A DNA stretch of 64,000 nucleotides from DATFVJ01 sp963826515 (GTDB lineage Bacteria > Actinomycetota > Actinomycetes > Streptosporangiales > Streptosporangiaceae), in the NCBI GenBank assembly GCA_963826515.1, contig CAWGXI010000012.1:1054001-1118000 (forward strand), written 5' to 3'. The position numbers were made by a program, and so were the translations under genes. Numbering within the stretch: the first letter of the stretch is position 1; every line of letters starts with the position of its first letter. The notes beneath the pieces are model-generated. The model saw only the letters and a program-made list of their open reading frames with translations. It was not told where the DNA came from and searched no databases. Shown piece by piece: positions 45,795 through 54,578 of this stretch.

Positions 45795-45834
45795 CCTCCC
45801 GGCCGCTTTCACCTAGGTGAAAGCGGCTGGGAGG
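45795..45834. promoter_or_regulatory. 40-bp palindrome centred on TTTCACCTAGGTGAAA
   Basis: Positions 45802-45827 are a perfect 26-bp palindrome. CCTCCC and GGGAGG extend it to 40 bp with one mismatched pair (45801/45828). The core is the fully symmetric form of the box found in all promoter cassettes. It lies between the SLOG relic (minus) and DUF2252 copy 2 (plus), about 160 bp before the latter. It may be an operator; a terminator role is less likely because there is no gene ending here. Confidence 0.75.
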
Positions 45835-45994
45835 GGATGTCTGCTCCGCCATGGGCGCCGCAAGATGGGGGTAATTCAGGAGCGCCCGAGAAGGAGTGCC
45901 ATGTAAGGAGTGTCATGTTTTGAGCGCCCTGGCCGTCCCGGCTTTGGCCGGGCCCGGCGCCGGACGGCGTCGTTGAGAACCGGAGGTGGGCCGG

Positions 45995-47491
45995 ATGGCC
46001 GTACAGGAGATCGCGCATCCGAGCGTGGAGGATCGCCAAGCCAAGGGTTTGGAGGCCCGGGACCGGACGGAGCTGTCGAGCCATACGAAGTGGCGCCCCG
46101 CCGAGGACCGTCCTGACCCGGTCGGCTTGCTGGAGGAGCAGGACGTCAGCCGTGAGCAGGATCTGGTGCCGGTGCGGCATGGCCGGATGATGGTCTCGCC
46201 GTTCACGTTCTACCGGGGCGCGGCCAAGATCATGGCGGTGGACCTGGCGGACACGCCGGTGGCCGGCCTTGAGACCCAGCTGTGCGGGGATGCGCATCTG
46301 TCGAACTTCGGGCTGTTCGCCTCGCCGGAGCGGGTCCTGCTGTTCGATGTGAACGACTTCGATGAGACGCTGCCGGGGCCGTTCGAGTACGACGTGAAGC
46401 GGATGGCGGCGAGCTTCACGATCGCGGGCAGCAACAACGGATTCTCCCAGGCTGACACGCGCGCGGCGACGCTGGCGTCGGTGGCGACTTACCGGAAGGC
46501 GATGGCCTCCTTCGCGCAGATGGGCACGATGGACGTCTGGTACGCCCACCTGGATGAGGACGAGCTGATGGGCGCGATCCGCAAGGCGGTGGCCGGGACG
46601 GCGAAAGAGGCCGACGGGGGGAAGAAGGCCAAGGGGGGGAAGAAGGCCAAGAAGGACGAGAAGCAGGGGAAGCAGGGGAAGCAGGCGAAGATAGCGCAGA
46701 AGCGGGCGGAGAAGGTTGCCGCGAAGGCGCATACGCGTGACAGCCTGCAGGCGCTGTCCAAGCTCGCCGAGGTGGTCGATGGGAAATACCGGATCGTGAG
46801 CCAGCCGCCGATCGTGGTCCCGGCGCGCGACCTGGCCGCCACCTATGGCCTGTCCCAGGATCAGGTCGTGCCGGTGATCCACGAGCAGTTCCGCGCCTAC
46901 CGGGAGACTCTGCAAGACGACCGGCGCCGCCTGCTGGAGCGCTTCGAGGTGGTGGATGTGGCCCGCAAGGTCGTCGGCGTGGGCAGTGTCGGCACCCGGG
47001 CATTCATCGTGCTGCTGCAGGGGCGCGACGCGCAGGATCCGCTGTTCCTGCAGATCAAGGAGGCGACGGCCTCGGTGCTCGAGCCGTATGTGGGCAAGAG
47101 CCGGTACCGGCAGCACGGCGAGCGGGTGGTGCAGGGGCAGCGGATGATGCAGGCATCCAGCGACATCTACCTGGGCTGGACCAAGGGGCTGGACGTGCGC
47201 CGCCACTTCTACTGGCGCCAGCTGCGCGACATGAAGGGCTCGGTGGAGGTCGAGGCGGCGGCACCGATCGGGCTCACGTTCTACGCACGCACCTGCGGGT
47301 GGACGCTGGCGCGCGCCCACGCCCGGTCCGGCGACCCGGTCGCCATCGCCGCCTACCTGGGCGACAGCGACGCGTTCGACAAATCGATCACCGACTTCTC
47401 CGAACGCTACGCCGACCAGAACGAGCAGGACTACGAGGAGTTCGTCAACGCGGTCAAGTCCGGACGGCTCGAAGCACGCGAAGGCGTCTGA
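45995..47491 (+). CDS. DUF2252 family protein, copy 2 (intact)
   Basis: 498 aa from ATG 45995 with CGGAGGTGGG just upstream. Motifs PFTFYRGAAKIMAVDLADTP, LCGDAHLSNFGLFASPERVL, FDVNDFDETLPGPFEYDVKR (kinase-like catalytic residues), ARKVVGVGSVGTRAFIVLLQ, QRMMQASSDIYLGWTKGLDV and ARAHARSGDPVAIAAYLGDS. Around residues 205-245 it carries a Lys/Gly/Gln-rich insert (KKAKGGKKAKKDEKQGKQGK) absent from copy 1. Family function is unknown; it is frequent in actinobacterial stress clusters. Confidence 0.9.
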   Translation: MAVQEIAHPSVEDRQAKGLEARDRTELSSHTKWRPAEDRPDPVGLLEEQDVSREQDLVPVRHGRMMVSPFTFYRGAAKIMAVDLADTPVAGLETQLCGDAHLSNFGLFASPERVLLFDVNDFDETLPGPFEYDVKRMAASFTIAGSNNGFSQADTRAATLASVATYRKAMASFAQMGTMDVWYAHLDEDELMGAIRKAVAGTAKEADGGKKAKGGKKAKKDEKQGKQGKQAKIAQKRAEKVAAKAHTRDSLQALSKLAEVVDGKYRIVSQPPIVVPARDLAATYGLSQDQVVPVIHEQFRAYRETLQDDRRRLLERFEVVDVARKVVGVGSVGTRAFIVLLQGRDAQDPLFLQIKEATASVLEPYVGKSRYRQHGERVVQGQRMMQASSDIYLGWTKGLDVRRHFYWRQLRDMKGSVEVEAAAPIGLTFYARTCGWTLARAHARSGDPVAIAAYLGDSDAFDKSITDFSERYADQNEQDYEEFVNAVKSGRLEAREGV

Positions 47492-47759
47492 CGATCCGGT
47501 AAGACGTGGTGAGGACCGGCGGGAGGTGACCGGTGTCCGGGGATCGATGCGAGCGAGAGCCAGGCGGCCGCGCGTGGCGGCACGCATATCACCCCGATAT
47601 GGCGCAGGACCCAACCGACCGGCAAGGCGGTCAGAGCCGTGCAGATCGGCGGCACTGCGAGTGTTCTCCTTGACCGTGCCCCATTACTCAGGGTGATTCC
47701 GGCGATCGGGGCGGTGAGGACATCCTGGTCTGCCTGTTCACCCGCGTAACATCCGCGGC
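47492..47759. other. intergenic region, no gene recognised
   Basis: About 270 bp; no cassette arm or clear hairpin. Confidence 0.4.
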
Positions 47760-48323
47760 ATGTCGGACTCGATCTTCCTGCTGAGTGATGATGGCGTGCT
47801 GACCGAGGTGTCTAGCACTCCCTATGGTGCGGAAGCCGACCTGCAGAAGCTGCTGGCTGATGACGTACGGCTCTTGCCGGGAGCGCAGATCAACCGGGAC
47901 AGCCCGCGCCGCTGGCTGCTGATCAAGCGTGAGGCCAGAATGCCCAGCCAGGAAGAGGGCGGAGACTGGTGGTCGGTGGATCACCTGGTGGTCGGCCAGG
48001 ACGCGGTCCCGACGTTCGTCGAGGTGAAGCGGGCCAGCGATACGCGGTCCCGGCGCGAGGTCGTCGCGCAGATGCTGGACTACGCCGCCAACGGCTCGGC
48101 GTTCTGGGCACCGGCACGACTGCGGGCCTGGTTCGAGGGCGATGATCCCGAAGCCGCGATGGAGCGGCTGGCGGCATGGCTGGAGTCCGCGGAGGACGAC
48201 CCCGGGAGCGTCGCTAGCAGCTTCTGGGACGCGGTCGGCGCGAACCTGCGGGAAGGCAAGCGTCCCTCTCTATCGAAGACGTGGCCAGCGCGGCCAGGAG
48301 CTTCGCGTACGTGGCCCGCTTGA
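47760..48323 (+). pseudogene. PD-(D/E)XK nuclease-like protein, 3' truncated
   Basis: MSDSIFLLSDDGVLTEVSST through ADLQKLLADDVRLLPGAQIN, then WWSVDHLVVGQDAVPTFVEV and KRASDTRSRREVVAQMLDYA. D in SVDHLVV plus EVK fits the PD-(D/E)XK active site. Native-looking sequence stops at about 48255 (VGANLREGK); the remainder runs into unrelated sequence, part of which reads on the minus strand as LNIAREERSTRRKDELDALK. The family is usually about twice this length. Fragment of a putative restriction/defence gene near an insertion sequence. Confidence 0.65.
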
Positions 48324-48486
48324 GCGCATCCAGCTCGTCCTTGCGCCGGGTGGACCGCTCCTCCCTGGCGATGTTCAGGGCGTTGAGATCGGCCAACCGC
48401 AACGCCCCTGAGCGCGTATTTGGCAGCCTCAAGGTCACTGCCTCTGGCAGGGACCGTGTCTCCCGTGGCTGCGGTGCGATGAGGTT

Positions 48487-50493
48487 CTAGGCCGAAGTTG
48501 CCGTAGCTCTCTGTAGGTGTTGCATCCTGACCTGCGGTTTCGGTGGAATCGGCCTGTGGAGTGTAGTCAGAATTTCTGGCGTGTCACCGCCGTGTTCTGC
48601 ATAGATATGCCTTTAAGATCTGGCTATGGCGGGAACCAGCGGGAAAGTTCACGTAGTCAGAGTCAGCAAGACCGGCTACGTGGACAAGCAGGGCCGCCGC
48701 AAGGACTACACCTCGGCGTACCTGCGGCGCACCTACCGTGACGGTGGCGCGGTCAGGAACGAGACCGTCGCCAACCTGTCCGCGCTGCCGGACCACGTCA
48801 TCGACCTGATCGACGCGGGGCTGAAGGGCCGCCAGCTGGTCCCCGCCGCCGAGGCGGTCACCATCACCCGTTCGCTGCCGCACGGGCACGTCGCCGCCGT
48901 GCACGCGATGGCCCGCACGCTGGGCCTGCCCGCCCTGCTGGGCCCGGCGGGCCGCCAGCGGGACCTGGCCCTGGCCCTGATCATCTCCCGGGTGGCCCGG
49001 CCGGGCTCCAAGCTGTCCACCCTGACCTGGTGGAACGACACCACCCTGGGCGGCGACCTCGGCGTCGCCGATGCCAGCACCGATGACATCTACGCGGCGA
49101 TGGACTGGCTGGAGCACCGGCAGGACGCGATCGAGGCGGAGCTGGCACGCCGCCACCTGGGCCCGGAGCCCAACCCGTCCCGGATGGCCCTGTTCGACCT
49201 GTCGTCCTCGTGGCTGGAAGGCTCGCAGTGCCCGCTGGCCGCCCGCGGGTACCCCCGGGACGGCAAGAAGGGGAAACTGCAGATTGAGTACGGGCTGCTC
49301 ACCGACCCCGAAGGCCGCCCGGTCGCGGTCCGGGTGTTCCCCGGCAACACCGGCGACCCCGCCGCGTTCACCGCCATCGCGGACGTGGTGCGGGACAAGT
49401 TCGGGCTGGCGCAGATGGTCATGGTCGGCGACCGCGGCATGATCACCAGCGCCCGGATCGCCGCGCTGAACCAGATGGAAGACGGGACGCCGCGGCCGGA
49501 CGCCTACGGGTGGATCACCGCGCTGCGCGCCCCGGCGATCAAGAAGCTGATGGCCGACGACGGACCGCTCCAGCTGTCCCTGTTTGACCAGCAGGACCTG
49601 GCCGAGATCACCTCCCCGGACTACCCCGGCGAGCGGCTGATCGCCTGCCGCAACCCGGTCCTGGCCGCCGACCGCGCCCGCACCCGCAAGGACCTGCTCG
49701 CCGCCACCGAGAAGCTGCTCGCCCCCATCCTCGCCCGCGTCCGGGCCTGCCGGCTCACCGGCGCCGGGCCGATCGGCGTCGAGGTCGGCAAGGTGATCAG
49801 CAAGTACAAGACGGGCAAGCACTTCGCCGCCACCATCACCGATACCACCCTGGCAGTCACGCGCAAGCAGGACCAGATCGACGCCGAGGCCGCCCTAGAC
49901 GGGTTCTACGTGCTGCGCACCCCCGTCCCCGCAGGCGAACTGGACGCCCCTGGCGTGGTGGCCGCCTACAAGAACCTCAAATACGTCGAGCGGGACTTCC
50001 GGCACATCAAATCCGACGACCTGGACCTGCGGCCCGTCTTCCACCGGCTCGAAGAACGCGTCCGGGCACACGTGCTGATCTGCATGCTCGCCTGCTACCT
50101 GACCTGGCACCTGCGCCGCGCCTGGGCCCCGCTGACCTTCACCGATCAGGACCCGCCCGCCCCGGAAAACCCCGTCGCCCCCGCCCGCCGCTCCGCGGCC
50201 GCCCAGGCCAAGGCGTCCTGCCAGTACGACCCGGCCGGGCAGCCCTACCGTAGCTTCCGCGGCCTGCTGGAGCACCTGGCCACCTTGACCCGCAACCAGG
50301 TCCGGTACGCCGGCACCCAGGTGTCCATCCCGATGCTCACCGAACCGACCAGCACCCAGCGGCAAGCCTTCGACCTCCTCGGCGCCCCGATACCGCTCAC
50401 CTTGAAGTAGTCAGAACACAACCCAGCCAGGTCAGGCAAAAGGCCAGGTCAGAGCCGAAGCCGCCTACCGAACTGGCCGTAACTTCGGTCTAG
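48487..50493 (+). mobile_element. IS1634-type insertion sequence, apparently complete
   Basis: Terminal inverted repeats begin GCCGAAGTTGCCG (48491, left) and ACCGAAGTTACGG (right, reading inward from 50489). Both ends are flanked by CTAG (48487-48490 and 50490-50493), a possible 4-bp target duplication. The element contains one intact transposase gene with about 135 bp of left and 80 bp of right non-coding sequence. Confidence 0.8.
48626..50410 (+). CDS. IS1634-family DDE transposase
   Basis: 594 aa. N-terminal strand-rich part (VHVVRVSKTGYVDKQGRRKD), then LALALIISRVARPGSKLSTL and the DDE_Tnp_1 core: MALFDLSSSWLEGSQCPLAA (first D), MVMVGDRGMITSARI (second D), YKNLKYVERDFRHIKSDDLD (E region), VHICML-like helix AHVLICMLACYLTWHLRRAW, and a C-terminal QVRYAGTQVSIP. 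Length and motifs match the IS1549/IS1634 group. No internal stop, so the element may be mobile. Confidence 0.9.
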   Translation: MAGTSGKVHVVRVSKTGYVDKQGRRKDYTSAYLRRTYRDGGAVRNETVANLSALPDHVIDLIDAGLKGRQLVPAAEAVTITRSLPHGHVAAVHAMARTLGLPALLGPAGRQRDLALALIISRVARPGSKLSTLTWWNDTTLGGDLGVADASTDDIYAAMDWLEHRQDAIEAELARRHLGPEPNPSRMALFDLSSSWLEGSQCPLAARGYPRDGKKGKLQIEYGLLTDPEGRPVAVRVFPGNTGDPAAFTAIADVVRDKFGLAQMVMVGDRGMITSARIAALNQMEDGTPRPDAYGWITALRAPAIKKLMADDGPLQLSLFDQQDLAEITSPDYPGERLIACRNPVLAADRARTRKDLLAATEKLLAPILARVRACRLTGAGPIGVEVGKVISKYKTGKHFAATITDTTLAVTRKQDQIDAEAALDGFYVLRTPVPAGELDAPGVVAAYKNLKYVERDFRHIKSDDLDLRPVFHRLEERVRAHVLICMLACYLTWHLRRAWAPLTFTDQDPPAPENPVAPARRSAAAQAKASCQYDPAGQPYRSFRGLLEHLATLTRNQVRYAGTQVSIPMLTEPTSTQRQAFDLLGAPIPLTLK

Positions 50494-51485
50494 GTGTCCA
50501 GGAAGTCCCATTCACTGCCGAGAACCCAACGGAGCGTAGCTAGCTTGCCGTTGATGTATCCGTACTCCCATGCTTTGTCATGACCCCGTCCAATAGGCTT
50601 CCATAGTTGCTTGCGGCCATACTTTGCTTCTACCCTGGCACGCGAGGCAAGCATTCCCCGACGGATGTCATCGGGAATAGATTCATCGTTCTCGCGATCC
50701 CTGACGACGCTGCGGACATACCAGACCTTCTCGAAGAATTCTTGCTCAGCCTCTAGAATCTCAGCGAATGTCCTCGGCTCGTCCTGAAGGAACTCCGTCT
50801 CTTCTGACAGCTCTATGAACTGATCACCGAAATACTCTTCGAGCGCGAGCCTTAAGGCATCTTCTCCGTAGAGATAACGTGATCGGCCGTGTGTGAATAT
50901 CTCGGCCAGGTCCGGATGAGGCTCCCGACGATCTCCGGTAGGAATCGAGAAATCTTGGTAGTTTGCCGTCACGAAGCAGTATTGATCTGCCTTAGCTCTA
51001 GACCTCTTCACGGCCGAGGCATACATCTCGATAAGCAGCGCATCCGCAACACTGTTTTTCCTCTGGTGAAGTGGGGCCTTCTTATCGAGACCTCGCTGAA
51101 TTACTCTTGCCTTGTCCACATTGGTTGGGCTGAGACTCCTGCCGCTGTGGAGCAGATCAGAGATTTCAGAAAAGTTCCGTACGGTCATTGCGCTGACCAT
51201 CGGGATATGCTGGGTCATCTCCTCCAGCCATTGACCACGGCGCGCATCGTCGGCGTAGGCGTCAAGATCCTTGCGGATCAGCCTAAAACGCTCTAGCACC
51301 TTCGTAGTCACGGCGTCTTCAGCGCGTGGCCGATTCCGTTCGAACTCTTCGACTACCAGAGCGGGAACAAGTAGTTGTAATTGGCCTTGGTGTATCAAGA
51401 CCCGTATCGGCACGATCCACTTTTGGCCGTCCCTGCGTTGGGCTAGGTCGAGCCATACGGACGTGTCTACGAGGAGGCGCAGCAT
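50490..51485 (-). CDS. PIN-like domain protein (DUF4935-type), possible nuclease
   Basis: 331 aa from ATG 51485. MLRLLVDTSVWLDLAQRRDG gives the first PIN acidic residue. LLVPALVVEEFERNRPRAED follows, then KNSVADALLIEMYASAVKRS and QYCFVTANYQDFSIPTGDRR supply the later acidic positions. The C-terminal third (EEYFGDQFIELSEETEFLQD, KAWEYGYINGKLATLRWVLG) is family-specific. GC is clearly lower than in neighbouring genes, indicating recent transfer. The TAG stop is the CTAG at the right end of the insertion sequence. PIN proteins of this kind are ribonucleases in toxin or antiphage roles; role here inferred. Confidence 0.75.
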   Translation of the reverse strand: MLRLLVDTSVWLDLAQRRDGQKWIVPIRVLIHQGQLQLLVPALVVEEFERNRPRAEDAVTTKVLERFRLIRKDLDAYADDARRGQWLEEMTQHIPMVSAMTVRNFSEISDLLHSGRSLSPTNVDKARVIQRGLDKKAPLHQRKNSVADALLIEMYASAVKRSRAKADQYCFVTANYQDFSIPTGDRREPHPDLAEIFTHGRSRYLYGEDALRLALEEYFGDQFIELSEETEFLQDEPRTFAEILEAEQEFFEKVWYVRSVVRDRENDESIPDDIRRGMLASRARVEAKYGRKQLWKPIGRGHDKAWEYGYINGKLATLRWVLGSEWDFLDT

Positions 51486-52276
51486 TACCGGAATGCTATG
51501 CGACGACGGCTTCCCTACCTGCGCCACCACGAGGCCAGCCCTCGCACGATCGCTGGGATGTCCTCGCGTCGGCAGCGGATCAGCGCCACCAGGCCGAGGA
51601 CGACTCGAGCCGAGCCTTTGGCGACATGCGCCGCATACTGACAGCCGCGGGCGATTACCTGTGGATCTGCCCCGACCACTACAGCAGCTACGACCCGGGC
51701 CTTCCCAGCATCCCAGGTGCCTGACCAGCCCCACGGCCAGGCACCAGCCCGGGCCTATCGTTCCCGGTTCAAGACTGGAGCGCCGAGAGGATAACCGGTC
51801 CTTGCATCGCGCAGCAGGCGCTGATCGTCGCAGCGGCGAGCCGTCACGCCGGGCCACGGGGGCAGGTCGACCGCCGACATCGCCGTAGCCCTGAGGGCCT
51901 GTAACGAGGGGCCGGCGCGCTCAGGGGCGCAGCTTCCCCGGAAACCCAGCAGGTGACGAGCAGCAGCTGCACCATGCCTCGGGCAGCGCATCTTCGCGCA
52001 GCGTCGGCGTCCGGGGATTACGTGCAACTCGGCGACGTTGACGAAGTAGCGGAAGTCGCTCTGATCAGAGTTCCAGTTGGGTCTGTCAAGTCTTCTCAGC
52101 GTCACTGATCTTGTGGGTTCTACTTGCGTCCGGGGCTGGGCGAGGATGGCTTCGACTGACAGGACTGCGCAGTTGTCCGATCGGGTGATGTACGGAATCC
52201 AGCCCGTCTGCGTGAGTTCAGTAGCCGGTCAGTAGCAAAGAGTCGCCCGCATCCTGGCTGTCTGACCACGACTGTC
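51486..52276. other. relic region between PIN and STAND-like genes
   Basis: A plus frame ending 51724 reads AFGDMRRILTAAGDYLWICP, then DHYSSYDPGLPSIPGA, resembling the C-terminal tail of some STAND/NACHT proteins. A minus frame from 52105 begins MTLRRLDRPNWNSDQSDFRY, then FVNVAELHVIPG (DUF4304-like). Both are fragments. No intact gene is seen. Confidence 0.35.
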
Positions 52277-52966
52277 ATGGCTCCGGACCAGAATGGGACC
52301 GTGACCAACCCCGAGCTAGTGACGGCCCTGGACCTGGACCAGTGGGCCGACAGCCTCACCGCGCAGTCCACCCTCCCTCGCCTCGTCCGCCGACTCATCC
52401 TCGCCAATTCCTCTGTCACCCAGGTTGCCATGCGGGCGGGAGAAGGCACGCTGCTGGACGGCTGGGACGGCCTGGTCGAGGCCGCCGTCGCCGACGCCCA
52501 CGTTCCACTCGGCACGTCGCGCTGGGAGATGGGAACGAGCAGGGAGCCGCGCGACAAGGCCCAGTCTGATTACAGGAACCGGACCAGGAATCCCCAGGGC
52601 GCGGATCCAGCGACCACCACCTTCGTCTTTGTGACCCCTCGCCTCTGGCCTGAGCGGGACGATTGGCGCGACGCTCGGCGAAACGACGGCCCGTGGGCCG
52701 ATGTCCGCGCTTATGACGCCGATGATCTCGAAACGTGGCTGGAACGCGCTCCCCCTGTCCACGCCTGGATCTCCGAGCGTCTGGGACGAGAACCGCGCGA
52801 TGTCAAGACGCCCGACGCGTGGTGGGATACCTGGTCCAGACAGACCGATCCGGTCCTTCCGCGATCGTTCCTGCTGGCTGGTCGAGAGGCCGCCAGCTCT
52901 AAGCTCGCGGAGGGTCTGGCGCAGCCGCCGCTGGTGATCACCGTCGTGGCGATCCCGACGTCGTGA
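52277..52966 (+). pseudogene. N-terminal fragment of a large STAND-like protein (putative defence)
   Basis: 229 codons: VTALDLDQWADSLTAQSTLP, RLVRRLILANSSVTQVAMRA, GEGTLLDGWDGLVEAA, TTFVFVTPRLWPERDDWRDA, VRAYDADDLETWLERAPPVH and AWISERLGREPRDVKTPDAW. This is the N-terminal module of a family of roughly 1200-residue predicted NTPases. The sequence breaks at LVITVVA, where the P-loop region should start, and runs into the integrase relic. The role in defence is inferred from similar large proteins. Confidence 0.55.
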
Positions 52967-53637
52967 TCAACCACGAACAGGCCCGCGCGCTCCTTGCTGC
53001 GGTCGGCGACCAGTGTGAGATCGGCCGACATCTCGTTGCCTTCTACGGGTGCATGTACTACGCGGCCCTCCGGCCAAGTGAGGCGGTACCACTTGCCCGG
53101 GCAGCCATACGTCTGCCAGCCGAGGGATGGGGCGAGTTCCGGCTCCGCGAATCAGCACCGCTGTCGGGCTCAAGGTGGTCCGACAATGGACGGTCGCGGG
53201 ACCGGCGACAGCTCAAGCACCGGGCGAAGGGAGACGTGCGCGTCGTCCCTATAGCGCCGCCCCTAACGGCTCTGCTCCATGACCACCTGGACGAGTTCGG
53301 CGCCGCTCCCGACGGGCGGCTGTTCCGTGCACCTCGGGGCGGCCTGCTAGGCGACAAGCTGTACGGCGATATCTGGCGCGCGGCCCGGCTGGCTGCTCTC
53401 ACGCCAGAGGAGACCGCGTCGCCCCTCGCGCGGCGGCCCTACGACCTGCGGCACGCCGCGGTATCGACGTGGCTTAACGCGGGTGTCGACCCCACCCAAG
53501 TAGCGGCCTGGGCGGGCCACAGCGTACAGGTGCTGCTGCATGTCTACGCTAAGTGCATCGTCGGGCGCGACGAAATCGCGCGGCGCCGGATTGAAGCTGC
53601 GCTGGGCCCAGCGCCGGAAACGCGGTCCGACTCCTGA
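52963..53637 (+). pseudogene. tyrosine recombinase, catalytic domain only
   Basis: 224 codons starting in the catalytic domain (NHEQARALLAAVGDQCEIGR). Catalytic set: Arg37 (AALRPSEAV), Lys in LKHRAKGDVRVVPI, Tyr160-x-x-Arg163-His164 (RPYDLRHAAVSTWLNAG, Tyr where many have His), His186 (WAGHSV) and nucleophile Tyr195 (HVYAKC). The arm- and core-binding N-terminal domains (about 170 residues) are missing, replaced at 52963 by the STAND-like fragment. It probably integrated the island: it ends 211 bp from the right direct repeat. Now likely inactive for site-specific excision. Confidence 0.8.
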
Positions 53638-53848
53638 CACCCTCTGACCCGCGACCATTCCGGGCCGAAACTTGTCCGTGCATTGTCCGTGGCCAACCGT
53701 AGAGAGACGGTCAGAGCCGGACACCATCGGACACGAAGCAACCGCCTGCGGGTGTCGATCGCAGCGCTCCAAACCACTGCCGATCATGACGACAGGGCCT
53801 CCAAGGACCCTTCGCCGCCTCTCTTCCACCAAGATCAACCGCTGCTCA

Positions 53849-54197
53849 CGGCACGCCCGAGCCCGCACAACCCGGCGGCGCCACTCCCCCGCGAGGCCGA
53901 CCTCGCGGCCAGCGCGCGACCGCCCAACGGCGGCGGCGTTCACGCTGGTCGGGCGGCGGACGAGCCGGCCTGTAGGCCGGGTTCTGTGCACCCGCTTGCG
54001 CGGGCCGGCGGCCATCCATCTGGGACTGCCGTTGCCGGCAGCCTCGTGCGGTCTACCCGCGAGCATCGGGCGGGCCGCCCTCGAACGCTCGCGCAGGCCC
54101 CGCGCCCCGGAGAACGCGCAACCCTCTTGACCTTGCTCCGGGTGGGGTTTACCTAGCCGCCGCAGTCACCTGCGGCGCTGGTGGTCTCTTACACCAC
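53849..54197 (-). repeat. right direct repeat (3' part of rnpB plus flank)
   Basis: Counterpart of 25334-25683. It contains the terminal 240 nt of the intact RNase P RNA gene and about 110 bp downstream of it. Confidence 0.85.
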
Positions 54198-54372
54198 CGT
54201 TTCACCCTTACCTCTCGGCCCGGCCAGGCCGGGCCCGAGGCGGTCTGTTTTCTGTGGCACTGTCCCGCGGGTCGCCCCGGGTCGGCGTTACCGACCACCC
54301 TGCCCTGTGGAGCCCGGACCTTCCTCGACATGACCGCAAGAGCCACGCCGCGACCGCCCGGCCGGCTCGTCC
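53958..54372 (-). ncRNA. rnpB: RNase P RNA, bacterial type A
   Basis: About 415 nt. The terminal helix P1 pairs GGACGAGCCGGCC at the 5' end (54372-54360) with its complement at the 3' end (53970-53958). Conserved cores are visible on the minus strand: GAGGAAGGTCCGGGCTCCAC (CR I), ACAGTGCCACAGAAAACAGA (CR II), GGTAAACCCCACC near 54150 and the 3' CAGAACCCGGCCTACAGGCC. Catalytic subunit of the tRNA 5'-processing enzyme. The island lies immediately downstream. Confidence 0.95.
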
Positions 54373-54578
54373 GCCGCGAGACAAGGATATTCCCCCGCCT
54401 CCCTAACGGCTGCCGCTGCGCGCGACTGGTCATTACTGCTGGTGCCGGGGATCGCGCCGGCCTGGTGGTGGGGCTAGCCGTACTAAGGATCCGGGTGGCC
54501 GCACGCTGGGCCGCGAACCGGCCGCGGCACAAGCATGGAGACAGTTCCTTTTCAGCCAGCCACCAGCGGGGAGCGGCC

